Assembly: GCF_900013425.1 (NCBI RefSeq)
Contig: NZ_FBXK01000005.1
Coordinates: 3,001,501-3,065,500, forward strand
DNA: 64,000 nucleotides
DNA from: Sphingobium sp. Z007
GTDB lineage: Bacteria; Pseudomonadota; Alphaproteobacteria; Sphingomonadales; Sphingomonadaceae
Reading direction: 5' to 3'
The notes under the pieces were generated by a model that saw only the letters and a program-made list of their open reading frames with translations, had not been told where the DNA came from and searched no databases. Positions 8,135-16,775 of the stretch are shown piece by piece; within the stretch, counting starts at the first letter, position 1; every line of letters begins with the position of its first letter. The position numbers and the translations under genes were made by a program.

Positions 8135-8354
8135 TCTCCACATGTCCTAGCGTTTACGGTCCCAATAAAGGATTGGTATATTTGCCACGCTTAGGCGGGC
8201 ATACAGAGTCACTCGGCAAATCCGGCAGTCTGGTAGCGAGTGCAGCAAAATCGCTCTGAGCGAGTCTCTCCGCCCCAAAAAGAGCATGTTTGATAGGAGG
8301 GGGGGCAGGCCCGTGCGTTGGCTGGGCATGTTCATGTCGTTGAGTGGCGACCGA

Positions 8355-8909
8355 TCAAGCTGGGGCGGCATCCTTGAGGCGATACACGGTGCTGCGGGCT
8401 ATGTTGAGGCGCTTGGCTATGGTGGCAGGGGCCTCCCCGGCAGCTAGAGCAGACTGAATTATGGCTGGATCAATCGACGCGGGACGGCCCTTGTAAACGC
8501 CCTTGACCTTGGCAGCTTCAATCCCGTCCTTCTGGCGCTCGGCCCTGATGTCCGCTTCAAACTCAGCAACCGCGCCAAGCATGGTTAGGAGCAGCTTGCC
8601 CGATGACGTAGACGTATCAATGCCCGACTGTTGCAGCACACGGAACGATACGCCCTTGTCTGTCAGCTTGGCTATAATATGATGCAAGTCAATGACAGAG
8701 CGAGCCAGCCGATCCAGCCTTGTGACAACCAGAGTGTCGCCTGCTCTTACATAGTCCAACGCCAAAGCTAGTTGCTCCCGGTCGCTGGCCCTGCGGCCTG
8801 ACTTCTTCTCAGCAAATATCTTATCGCAGCCAGCATCCGCTAATGCCGCCTGTTGTATGTCGAGCGACTGCCCAACTGATGAAACGCGAGCATATCCGAT
8901 AGTAGCCAT
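8355..8909 (-). CDS. serine recombinase (resolvase/invertase family)
   Basis: This 184-residue protein has the small serine recombinase layout. The catalytic N-terminal domain begins IGYARVSSVGQSLDIQ (nucleophile Ser about residue 10-11), followed by the DTLVVTRLDRLARS motif with its conserved arginines, a long E helix (LLLTMLGAVAEFEADIRAER) and a C-terminal HTH (about 145-180, APATIAKRLNIARSTVYRL). Resolvases act as dimers on 28-34 bp sites; three such sites lie directly upstream (8924-9041), as in Tn3-type res regions. No Tn3 transposase is present, so it may resolve island multimers or be a leftover of a lost transposon. Confidence 0.9.
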   Translation of the reverse strand: MATIGYARVSSVGQSLDIQQAALADAGCDKIFAEKKSGRRASDREQLALALDYVRAGDTLVVTRLDRLARSVIDLHHIIAKLTDKGVSFRVLQQSGIDTSTSSGKLLLTMLGAVAEFEADIRAERQKDGIEAAKVKGVYKGRPASIDPAIIQSALAAGEAPATIAKRLNIARSTVYRLKDAAPA

Positions 8910-8923
8910 AGCGATGCCTCATG

Positions 8924-9041
8924 TGTCCGATTAGGGTCTAGAGCCTTTGCATATGTCGTCCGATAATATGCAAGTCAACCCATATCGGACATGAAATGTG
9001 TCTCATCGTAGTGTCCGCTATGTGTATACCTATATCGGACA
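8924..9041. promoter_or_regulatory. res-like region: three resolvase-type sites
   Basis: Site I at 9012-9041 is TGTCCGCTA...TATCGGACA with an AT-rich centre (30 bp). Site II at about 8957-8991 pairs CGTCCGATAAT with CATATCGGACA. Site III begins TGTCCGATTAG at 8924 with a weaker partner. Sites lie between the resolvase start codon and open DNA, the classical order in which the resolvase also represses its own promoter. Crossover would be expected at site I. Confidence 0.7.
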
Positions 9042-9289
9042 CGATAGCGGCAACTGATGACAGGCCATGTGGTGCCGTCCCGGCTGCGCTACGCCCCTGT
9101 CCATTCCAGGCAGGGTAGGACGATCCGTTGTCTCTGCGGCTGGTCATGGCCCCCTACGGGGTAAATCGGCCCACATTTTATTAGAGTTGCCCCCTCGCAA
9201 ATCTCTACCAAAATTGGGGTCTGAAGGATTTTACCTTATTTTGGCTTATGACGTTACGATATCGCCAACGTTAGTTGGGAGGGTGTCCA

Positions 9290-10033
9290 ATGACTACGGG
9301 ACCAACGGCGGATGAGATAGCGATATTCAATGAAATAGGGCTTCTTGCTGAAAAGATTTGGGAAAGGTCGAAGGGCTATGAGGGAACCATAGCTGATCCC
9401 AAGCTAGTGGCGATGATATTGTTCCGTCGCCTACGCGCTCATCACAGAGCATATGCGATCCTCTGGCAAAACGGGTGCTATGGGGAAGGCGAGATAATCG
9501 TCAGATCGTCAGTTGAGACTACTATTTGCATAGCGGCCAATTTAAGGATGGGAGGTGAGTTTCCTCACTTAATGAGAAGGGATGCTGCGGCCACCTTGCA
9601 AGGGCAGATTAAGGTTCACCGAGAGGCAGAGAGCGAAGCCATGGTCAAGAGTACCGAGGCGGCGTTACGCTACCTGCAAGCTGGGTTTGCCGAGGGAGAG
9701 AAGGCGGCATTTCTGAATTGGAAGGGTCTAGCCGAAGCCGGGCAAGTGCCTCAACTTTACGGCTTTCATAAGATGCTGTCGGGCTTGTCGTCTCACGTTA
9801 CTGGCATTTCCCTCATTCGAGGTATTGGCGACCATAAGTTGGAAGAGATGCAAAATGTTTTGTTCGCTGTAACCAAGCGGAACTACTTCAATATGATAGC
9901 ATGTGCGACTTTGAACGGTTCGCTGATTCAAACAAGCATTATTGACGATGCTGAGTTGGCCCTTGAGGCCTTGGCACTTACTGAGCGAATGAACGAACTG
10001 TCGATGTCGTGGCCGGAAAACGCAAAAGGATGA
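9290..10033 (+). CDS. DUF5677-like protein
   Basis: ATG 9290 follows a strong GGGAGGG site and gives 247 residues; an earlier in-frame TTG is less likely. The centre (about 40-95: LFRRLRAHHRAYAILWQNGC then GEGEIIVRSSVETTICIAAN) resembles the DUF5677 family, a helical domain of unknown function. No signal peptide or membrane segment is clear. It is the right-most gene of the island, 97 bp before attR, a position where integrative elements often place cargo for the host. Function unknown. Confidence 0.7.
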   Translation: MTTGPTADEIAIFNEIGLLAEKIWERSKGYEGTIADPKLVAMILFRRLRAHHRAYAILWQNGCYGEGEIIVRSSVETTICIAANLRMGGEFPHLMRRDAAATLQGQIKVHREAESEAMVKSTEAALRYLQAGFAEGEKAAFLNWKGLAEAGQVPQLYGFHKMLSGLSSHVTGISLIRGIGDHKLEEMQNVLFAVTKRNYFNMIACATLNGSLIQTSIIDDAELALEALALTERMNELSMSWPENAKG

Positions 10034-10130
10034 CACCTTGCCATCGCTAGTACAAAAAGCTAATACAACCGCACCGACGCTAAAATGAAATGGCATTGCT
10101 TTTCAATTGCTTAGGGAGTGGATTGCAAAA

Positions 10131-10147
10131 TCCTCTTCTGGGCACCA
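10131..10147 (+). repeat. attR, 17-bp direct repeat of the tRNA-Leu 3' end
   Basis: TCCTCTTCTGGGCACCA matches 1715-1731 exactly, while flanking bases differ on both sides. It marks the right end of the island. Confidence 0.88.
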
Positions 10148-10181
10148 TCTGTTCTTCCGCAGAAATCCGGATAGATCGAAA

Positions 10182-10207
10182 AAACCGCTGGAAACAGCGG
10201 TTTTTTT
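10182..10207 (+). terminator. intrinsic terminator, probably the original tRNA-Leu terminator
   Basis: CCGCTG-GAAA-CAGCGG followed by seven T residues, preceded by A residues. It lies 35 bp beyond attR. Before the island inserted it would have followed the tRNA directly, so it is best read as the displaced tRNA terminator. Confidence 0.85.
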
Positions 10208-10261
10208 GCGTCCGGCGTCCGCCGGTATCCGCTCGTGAATTTGTGAATCCGGGGTACCTGA

Positions 10262-10306
10262 GGGTATCTTCGTGGGTATCTGCCAACGTGGCCGCAGGAG
10301 ATACCC
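10262..10306 (+). promoter_or_regulatory. triple GGGTATCT sites over the second integrase start
   Basis: GGGTATCT occurs at 10262-10269 and 10274-10281 and, inverted (AGATACCC), at 10299-10306, next to the GGAG ribosome site and three bases from the ATG. Position suggests autoregulation by the integrase or an excisionase. Confidence 0.5.
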
Positions 10307-10308
10307 CC

Positions 10309-11328
10309 ATGGCACTTTCATCCCTCGCACTGAGCAAAGCAAAGCCCCGTGAAAAGCCCTACAAGCTCGCGGACGGGCACGGACTTTATCTTCTGATCAC
10401 CCCTCAAGGCGGTCGCTACTGGCGCATGAATTACCGGTTCGGCGGCAAAGCCAAGACGATGGCAATGGGAGTGTTCCCATTGATCACCCTAGCGGAAGCA
10501 CGAGAAAAGCGAGAAGCGGCCCGCAGGCTGCTGGCGGCTGGATCGGACCCAGCGGCAACACGCAAGGAAGCGGAGGCACTCGAAGCGTTCGAAGCGACAA
10601 CAGGCTTTCGGACTGTGGCCGAAGAGTGGCTGGCGAAACGAGAACGCGAAGGGCTTGGCGCTGTCACCCTTGGCAAAGTGAAGTGGCTGCTTGAGTTCGC
10701 CTATCCCTCATTGGGCAATCGAAAGATCAGCGAGATCACAAGCATGGAACTGTTGGCAGTTCTCCGTCAGGTCGAAGGTCGCGGTAGGCACGAGACAGCC
10801 AGACGATTGAGAAGTGTGTGCGGTAGGGTCTTTCGTTATGCCATTGCCACCGGACGGGCAGAGCATGATCTATCGGCCAATTTGCGTGACGCCCTGACCA
10901 CGCCCAAGGTGAAGCATTTGGCTGCAATCACCAACAGTCAGCAGGTCGGACCACTCATGCGGGCAATCGAGACTTTTGATGGGCATGCGGTTACCCGGGC
11001 AGCTCTGCGCCTTGCGCCTCATGTTTTCGTCCGCCCCGGCGAGTTACGTCATGCCGAATGGGCCGAGATCGATTTTGGCAAGGCGTTGTGGTGCATCCCT
11101 GCGGAAAAGATGAAAATGCGCCGGCCCCATCGCGTACCGCTATCCAGGCAGTCTCTAGCGATTTTTTCTTCCATTCGAGAGATCACCGGGACAGGCAAGT
11201 TTGTCTTTCCCGGCTTCCAGTCCTTGAAGCGTCCTATGTCTGAGAACGCTTTGAACGGCGCGCTTCGTAGACTCGGCTACTCCGGCGATGTGGATCGGCG
11301 TGCAAAAAGGACCCCGTTAGCGGGGTGA
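10309..11328 (+). pseudogene. P4-type tyrosine integrase, C-terminus lost to IS21
   Basis: From ATG 10309 (GCAGGAG site just upstream) the protein shows the P4-type N-terminal domain (KPYKLADGHGLYLLI, about residues 14-28; ARLLAAGSDPA-like motif about 80), the core-binding domain and the first part of the catalytic domain with Arg in VRPGELRHAEW. Native sequence ends at about codon 326 (LRRLGYSGD); the last codons to the TAG are IS21 end. The HxxR box and nucleophile Tyr are missing, so it is inactive. It lies directly after attR of the first island, implying two islands once stacked at the same tRNA. Normal length is about 400 residues. Confidence 0.88.
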
Positions 11329-11400
11329 TCGGCGTCTAAAAGGGACCCCTCATTTCGATGGTTTAAGCAGCCGGCTGGATTTTCAGGCGGCGAGATCGGG

Positions 11401-12928
11401 ATGTTGGTTTTGGAGACAGTTTTACGGATCCGGCGCGAGTATGCCGGAGGCAAGGCGATCAAGGCGATCGCACGGGATCTGCATGTGTCGCGGAAGGTCA
11501 TCCGCAAAGCGGTCCGAGCGCCGGAGGGCGCCTTTGATTATCAGCGCAAGGTTCAGCCGCTGCCCAGGATCGGTCCGTTCCAGGAGCGCCTGAACACGCT
11601 GCTGGAAGAGAACGAGCTGCGCGGCAGGCGTGACCGGCTGCGGATGACGCGGATCCATGACCTGCTGGTGCGAGAAGGCTTTGAGGGTTCTTACGATGCG
11701 GTGCGGCGCTATGCGACGCGCTGGAAGATCGAGCGGCGCAAGGATGCTGGCGATGGCGTCACCGCCTTCATCCCGCTGATGTTCAGGCCAGGCGAGGCCT
11801 ACCAGTTCGACTGGAGCCATGAGGATGTCGAGATCGCAGGAGCGCCGATGCGGGTGAAGGTCGCGCATATGCGCCTGTGCGCGTCACGTGGGGTCTATGT
11901 CCGGGCCTATCCTCGCGAGAGCCAGGAGATGCTGTTCGACGCGCATGCGCGCGGCTTTGCCTTCTTCGGCGGCGTGCCAGGGCGCGGCATCTACGATAAT
12001 ATGAAGACGGCTGTGACGAGCGTGTTCACCGGCAAGGAACGCGTCTTCAACCGGCGGTTCCTGATCATGACCGACCATTATATGGTCGAGCCCACGGCCT
12101 GCTCGCCTGCGGCGGGATGGGAGAAGGGTCAGGTCGAGAACCAGGTGCAGACGATCCGGGGTCGCTTCTTCCAGCCCCGGTTGCGGTTCGCCAGTCTCGA
12201 AGAGCTCAATGGCTGGCTGGAGGCAGAGTGTCGGCGCTGGGCGGAACGGCAGCCCCATCCTGAACAGGGAGATCTGACCGTGGCGCAGATGCTGGAGATC
12301 GAACGATCTGCGCTGCAGCCGATGCTGGGACCGTGAGCCAAAATCTATCCGGGGCTTCAATGAGAGCGAGCATGCCGTGACCGGCACCTGCCTGATCAGC
12401 TTCGACCGCAACCGCTACTCGGTACTCTCGACGGTGGCACGACGCACGGTGCAGGTCCGCGCCTATGCCGACCGCATCGTCGTTCGCTGCGGCGAAGAGG
12501 TTGTCGCTGAACATCCTCGCTACTTTGGGCGCAACCGCACGATCTATGACCCCTGGCATTATCTGCCAGTGCTGGCCCGCAAGCCTGGCGCGTTGCGGAA
12601 CGGTGCCCCCTTCCAGGACTGGGATCTGCCACCGGCGCTGGCCCGCCTGCGCCGCAAGCTGGGTAATGGCGACGATGCCGATCGCCGGTTCGTCCGTGTA
12701 CTGTCGGCCGTACTGACCGATGGCCTGGAGCCTGTCGAAACCGCTGTGCGTGAGGCACTGGCGACGGGCACGGCGAGCGACGACCTGATCCTCAACATCC
12801 TGGCACGACGCCGGGAGCCTCCGCGTCCGCTGACGATCATCACCTCCGAGGATAGCGCCTTGCGCCATCCCCCGATCGCCGACTGTGCCCGTTACGACCA
12901 GCTAAGGACCTTCGATGCAGCGGCATGA
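11401..12928 (+). pseudogene. istA: IS21 transposase IstA, frameshifted
   Basis: The first frame (11401-12336) has the N-terminal HTH (KAIKAIARDLHVSRKVIRKA) and the DDE catalytic core: Asp in YQFDWSHED, Asp in IYDNMK and Glu in EKGQVENQVQ. It ends at TGA 12334-12336. The missing C-terminal part, starting FNESEHAVTGTCLISFDRNR, continues in the next frame to 12928. A net one-base shift at about 12330-12350 separates them. Typical IstA is one frame of about 500 residues, so this copy is probably non-functional unless frameshifting occurs. Confidence 0.85.
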
Positions 12929-13616
12929 TATGATCGAGGCCATGCGCGGGCTTGGACTCAAGGGCATGGCGGGCGCGTTCGACGATGCCGTCACCACCGG
13001 CCTTCAGCGCCAGCGCACCACCATGGAGATACTGACCGATCTCCTGCGAGCGGAGGCGACGCATCGTCATGCCGCGTCGATCCGATACCGGATGGCCGCT
13101 GCCAAGCTGCCAGTCGTGAAGGACATCGATGCCTTCCGGTTCGAGGGTACCCCGATCAACGAGGGGCTTGTGCGTTCATTGCACAGCGGCGCGTTCCTGC
13201 CCGCACGGCGCAATATCGTCCTGGTCGGCGGCACAGGCACAGGAAAGACCCATCTGGCCATCGCCATCACCGCCAATGTAGTGCGCTCCGGCGCCCGAGG
13301 CCGCTACTTCAACACGGTCGATCTGGTGACCCGCCTCGAAGAGGAGGCCAGGATCGGCAAGAGTGGCGCTCTCGCCGCCCAGCTATCCCGCCTCGATCTC
13401 ATCGTGCTCGATGAACTGGGGTATCTGCCGTTCGCTCGATCGGGCGGCCAGTTGCTGTTCCACCTGATCAGCAAACTCTATGAGCAGACCAGTGTCATCA
13501 TCACCACCAACCTCGCCTTTGGCGAGTGGCCCACCGTGTTCGGCGATCCCAAGATGACAACCGCGCTCCTCGATCGCGTCACCCATCATTGCGACATTGT
13601 CGAGACCGGCAAATGA
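12915..13616 (+). CDS. istB: IS21 helper ATPase IstB, C-terminus clipped
   Basis: This 233-residue AAA+ ATPase contains an N-terminal helical region, Walker [10 protein letters not shown] (about residue 104), Walker [13 protein letters not shown] (about 163) and a sensor-type segment [13 protein letters not shown]. It would load the IstA transposase onto target DNA. Near the end the usual [11 protein letters not shown] tail is reachable only by removing one A from the run 13611-13613; as written, the frame stops early at TGA and loses about 10 residues. It overlaps istA by 14 bp. Whether activity remains is unclear. Confidence 0.85.
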   Translation: MQRHDMIEAMRGLGLKGMAGAFDDAVTTGLQRQRTTMEILTDLLRAEATHRHAASIRYRMAAAKLPVVKDIDAFRFEGTPINEGLVRSLHSGAFLPARRNIVLVGGTGTGKTHLAIAITANVVRSGARGRYFNTVDLVTRLEEEARIGKSGALAAQLSRLDLIVLDELGYLPFARSGGQLLFHLISKLYEQTSVIITTNLAFGEWPTVFGDPKMTTALLDRVTHHCDIVETGK

Positions 13617-13817
13617 CAGCTGGCGCTTCAAAAACCGCAGCTGATCCGCCCCAGCAGCGATCAATTAGAAGATGTTTTGCGCTGCGCGCGCCTCCGGTCG
13701 GGCTACGCCCTCCCTACGCCGCGCGCAGCGCAAGGAAGCCCGTCACATCAACGTTCCGCCATCCTGACAGGGGGTCCCTTTTGCGCGCCGATAAGGGGTC
13801 CCGTTTGCACGCCGATT

Positions 13818-14429
13818 GACAAGCTGCTCCGGTTCAGCGCCGATACCTTCTTTGCGAAGCGCTATGGTCATCGCGCGATCGTGCTTGAAACGGTCGCCGC
13901 CGTGCCGGGGATGGTCGGCGCAATGTTCACCCATCTCAGCTGCCTTCGCCGGATGCGCGATGATGACGGATGGATCCGCACGCTGATGGAGGAAGCCGAA
14001 AACGAGCGCATGCACCTGATGACCTTCATCGAAATCGCCCAGCCGACTTGGTTCGAGCGTATGGTCATATTGGGCGTGCAAGGCGTGTTTCTAGTCGGAT
14101 TTTCGGTTCTGTATCTTCTTTCGCGGCGGACCGCGCACCGCGTCGTCGGCTATTTCGAGGAAGAGGCGGTGACGAGCTACACGCTTTATCTGCAGGAGAT
14201 TGACGAAGGGCGTTCGCCCAACGTCGCTGCCCCGGCGATCGCAAAACATTATTGGAAACTGGCCGACGATGCCTCGTTGCGGGATGTCGTGCTTGTCGTC
14301 CGCGACGACGAAGCCCATCATCGCGACGTCAATCATGGCTTTGCCAGCATATTGGGCGGGCGCCCACCTGGCGACCACGCCATAGCGCCTTATCCTGAGC
14401 ATGATGGCCAGTTGCAGCCTACACTCTGA
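13818..14429 (+). pseudogene. alternative oxidase (AOX), N-terminus removed by IS21
   Basis: The remaining 203 codons carry alternative-oxidase hallmarks: [20 protein letters not shown], the di-iron ligand box [12 protein letters not shown], a membrane-binding hydrophobic segment ([20 protein letters not shown]), the second ligand YFEEEAV and the final [12 protein letters not shown] passes electrons from ubiquinol to oxygen without proton pumping. The frame runs back into the IS21 end with no native start, so about 20-40 N-terminal residues are missing and no ribosome site is evident. All iron ligands seen are intact, suggesting recent loss. Confidence 0.85.
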
Positions 14430-14517
14430 ATTTGATCTCCGGCGTCGCCATTGCAATGCCCTTCAATTCCCCGTGTCGTCCCCTTTTCTGGCGATCGACC
14501 AACAGGCGACATACGTC

Positions 14518-15168
14518 ATGACCATCACCATCCCGGCCGTGCGTGCCGGATCGCGCTTTGCTGCCATGGATCGGTGCCTGCATGGTGCTCAAGCCAAATT
14601 CACCGGCGGCATTTCGCCCTTGGCGATCGGCAATGCCCTGTTCGACTGGTCATCGCATCTGGCAAACGCACTGTTCCGCCGGGCCGAAATTGCACTCAAC
14701 GCGATGGTTCAAGTCGATCGGTAGGGTAATGCCGCTTTGGGCGCAGAAATGATAACGCCCGCGGACGGCGACCATCGTTTCGCCGCGCCAGCGTGGCAGG
14801 CCATGCCGTTTCGCCTGTTTGCGCAAGGGTTTCTGCTGGCCGATTTATGGATGCAGGATGCCGTGAAGGGTCTGCCTGGTGTTAGTCCGGCCAATGAGCG
14901 CATCGTCAGCTATCTCGCCGGACTATGGCTCGACGTCGCTTCGCCGGCAAATATGCCCTGGATGAATCCGAGCGCCCTTTCAGAAAGTTGGGCTTCGGGC
15001 GGGACTAATCTTCTCAACGGCTTCCAGAATCATCGCCATGACGCCGCGCTTGCCGCAAGTGGCGCGACGGCCCCGGATAACGACCGCTTCGTACCGGGCA
15101 AGGATGTCGCCACTACGCCGGGCACCATCGTCTTTCGGAACGAACTGATTGAACTGATCCAATATGAC
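14518..15168 (+). pseudogene. PHA synthase (PhaC) remnant with internal stop
   Basis: From ATG 14518 the frame gives the short PHB-polymerase N-terminal motif (DRCLHGAQAKFTGGISPLAI), then an in-frame TAG at 14722-14724. The same frame continues with the PhaC N-terminal domain: HRFAAPAWQAMPFRLFAQGF, ANERIVSYLAGLWLDVASPA and DVATTPGTIVFRNELIELIQ. Homology ends at about 15168, before the alpha/beta-hydrolase domain with the catalytic cysteine. The gene would have polymerised hydroxyacyl-CoA into polyhydroxyalkanoate. It is doubly broken and abuts an antisense aminotransferase fragment. Confidence 0.8.
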
Positions 15169-15169
15169 G

Positions 15170-15462
15170 GCGCGGGTCAGGCGCGAACCAGTGCTCATCA
15201 CGCCGCGCCGGGCATAATAGCTGGTTTCGCGGTTGACCCGTTGCACGGCCGCCGCATAGCGATCCAGCACCGGCCGGGCCATCATGCCCCAATTGCCATT
15301 TTTCCAGTTGGATGACGTCACGGGTGACATCATATTGCCCCGCGATCCCGGCCCAATAACTTTCGTCATCGGGCTAGCCAGGCCGGTCGACAGGGCGGCG
15401 GCCCGCCCCGCAACCGGCACAGCGGCCGCCCCGATCATCATCTGGCTACGGCTGATATCCAT
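15170..15462 (-). pseudogene. 5' fragment of a class V aminotransferase-like gene
   Basis: Leftward from ATG 15462 there are about 95 codons that look native: an N-terminal MMIGAAAVPVAG stretch resembling a secretion signal, then WKNGNWGMMARPVLDRY and VQRVNRETSYYARRG, which match the start of isopenicillin-N-epimerase-type class V aminotransferases. The frame then runs on antisense into the PhaC remnant. The PLP-binding part is absent. Family assignment rests on a short stretch and could be wrong. Confidence 0.55.
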
Positions 15463-15758
15463 ACCCTATGCCTAACCGATCGGAAGGTCAGGCCCAAGCG
15501 GACATAATATCGGCGGCCGTCCGTGTCATAGGGGCGTTGCGTGAGGAGATGAGGCCGTGCACCGCCTGGCTGGTGGCGTCATCGCGATGCCCCATAGCCG
15601 CAGGTCGGCGCCAAACGGCTAGCATATAGATTGTATCCCTGATATACAGTTCAATCATGCGCTGACACTGTATCACAGGCAGCCAATGGGGAGGGGGCAG
15701 TCGTGGGCGGGGCTTGCAAGACTATCGTGCCGACGCATCCGGTCGCAGGCCAGCGGCG
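15463..15758. other. intergenic region between aminotransferase fragment and araC
   Basis: No credible gene. Near 15625-15680 there are palindrome-like TGTATC/GATACA half-sites that could be operators for the AraC-type gene, but I cannot assign them. Confidence 0.35.
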
Positions 15759-16679
15759 ATGACCGCGATCGAACATTTTTCGACCCGGCTGGTGCCGGCG
15801 CCATCCCGCCATATCGTCTGGCAAGAGATTGTGGCGGCCGCCTTCCCCGGCATGACCACCCATGCGCCCGAAGGTATTCGCGCTGAACTGGCGCACTGGT
15901 CGCTGGGTCCGATCGGTCTCGCGCGGGCGGTGAGCGATCGGGCGCAAGTCAGTCGGATCGGGACCGAAGATGCCGGGCCGCATCTGTTGCTGCACCTGCT
16001 TCGCCGCGGCACGATGGTCATGCGTTATGGCGAACAGCATGTCCAGGCGGGGCCGGGCGACATCGTCATCGCCGATGATCGGCGCGCCTACGCCTTCGAT
16101 ATATCGCGCAGCAATGACTGCATGATCGTGCAGCTTCCTTTGTCTCTGTTGGGGGAAGGGTCGTCCTCGCGCGACTGGCATGGCCAATGGCTGCCATCGC
16201 ACGATCCGCAGGTTGGACTGCTTTTCCATCTGCTGCAGGGCCTGTGGATGCAGCGCGATCGGTTTGACGAACTGGATGCGGACACTGCTGCGCTGCTGGT
16301 CGATGCCGCGCGCATGGCCTGTCGCCGGGCGATGCGGCCGGATGCGCCTGCGCCGCATCTCTCCTCCCCGGTCGATTTCGCGCTGGCCCATCTGGATCAT
16401 CCCGACCTCAACACGGGCCTGATCAGCACTGCGCTCAACCTGTCCGAGCGCGCGGTGCAAAAGAGCTTTTTCCGCCATGTCGGCCAGACGCCCACCGCCT
16501 TCATCATGACCAAGCGGCTGGAACGCGCGTCCGCCATGCTGGCGGCTGGTGATGGTCGCACCATTACCGACATCGCGTTCGAGGTCGGCTACAATGACTC
16601 TGCCTTCTTCACCCGCTGCTTCCGCCGCCGCTATGGCGCGTCGCCCAGCCAATGGCGGCATCGTTCGCTCCTGTCCTGA
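15759..16679 (+). CDS. AraC-family transcriptional regulator
   Basis: I start at ATG 15759, giving 306 residues. The N-terminal about 190 residues resemble the AraC_binding_2 ligand domain (PGDIVIADDRRAYAFDISRS). The C-terminal about 100 residues contain the two AraC HTH units: LISTALNLSERAVQKSFFRH and ITDIAFEVGYNDSAFFTRCF, the latter the signature of the family, ending RRYGASPSQWRH. Such proteins usually activate adjacent catabolic genes when an effector binds. It lies 96 bp upstream of a TonB receptor and alcohol dehydrogenase in the same direction, its likely targets. The effector is unknown. Confidence 0.9.
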   Translation: MTAIEHFSTRLVPAPSRHIVWQEIVAAAFPGMTTHAPEGIRAELAHWSLGPIGLARAVSDRAQVSRIGTEDAGPHLLLHLLRRGTMVMRYGEQHVQAGPGDIVIADDRRAYAFDISRSNDCMIVQLPLSLLGEGSSSRDWHGQWLPSHDPQVGLLFHLLQGLWMQRDRFDELDADTAALLVDAARMACRRAMRPDAPAPHLSSPVDFALAHLDHPDLNTGLISTALNLSERAVQKSFFRHVGQTPTAFIMTKRLERASAMLAAGDGRTITDIAFEVGYNDSAFFTRCFRRRYGASPSQWRHRSLLS

Positions 16680-16775
16680 TTGCAGGTTCGCCAGCGTCCA
16701 AGACCCCCGCGCCGGCTCATTCTATAGCTGTCGATAAATCTGCCGGCACAGGCGGACGAACTGGAGGAGAGGGTT

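Larger units (their letters stand above)
1715..10147. mobile_element. 8.4-kb integrative genomic island at tRNA-Leu
   Basis: The island is bounded by the direct repeat TCCTCTTCTGGGCACCA at 1715-1731 (inside tRNA-Leu) and 10131-10147. A tyrosine integrase gene begins 89 bp after the tRNA, the usual arrangement. The interior is visibly more AT-rich than the flanks and carries an XRE regulator, a secreted protein, four unknown leftward genes, an IS5-family element, a serine recombinase with res-like sites and a DUF5677-like gene. It has no obvious conjugation, replication or phage structural gene, so it is either a small mobilisable or satellite element or a decayed larger one. Confidence 0.85.
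11289..13821. mobile_element. IS21-family insertion sequence (decayed)
   Basis: The ends are inverted repeats with motif ATCGGCGTGCAAA(A/C)(A/G)GGACCCC, and each end carries a second internal copy (11328-11357 left, about 13768-13795 right), the multiple-repeat ends typical of IS21. It encodes IstA and IstB in the usual order. Boundaries are uncertain by about 5 bp. No matching target duplication is seen: the left flank is integrase and the right flank is alternative oxidase. A GC-rich inverted repeat (13677-13690 with 13720-13733) lies inside the right end. Confidence 0.88.

Noticed and set aside
8147..8371. Leftward frame between the IS5-family element and the resolvase gene
   Set aside because: No motif, no ribosome site, and overlaps the resolvase end.
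8924..9041. CRISPR-like repeats
   Set aside because: The repeated TGTCCGAT/ATCGGACA elements are paired inverted half-sites of unequal spacing, matching resolvase sites; no repeat-spacer array was seen in the window.
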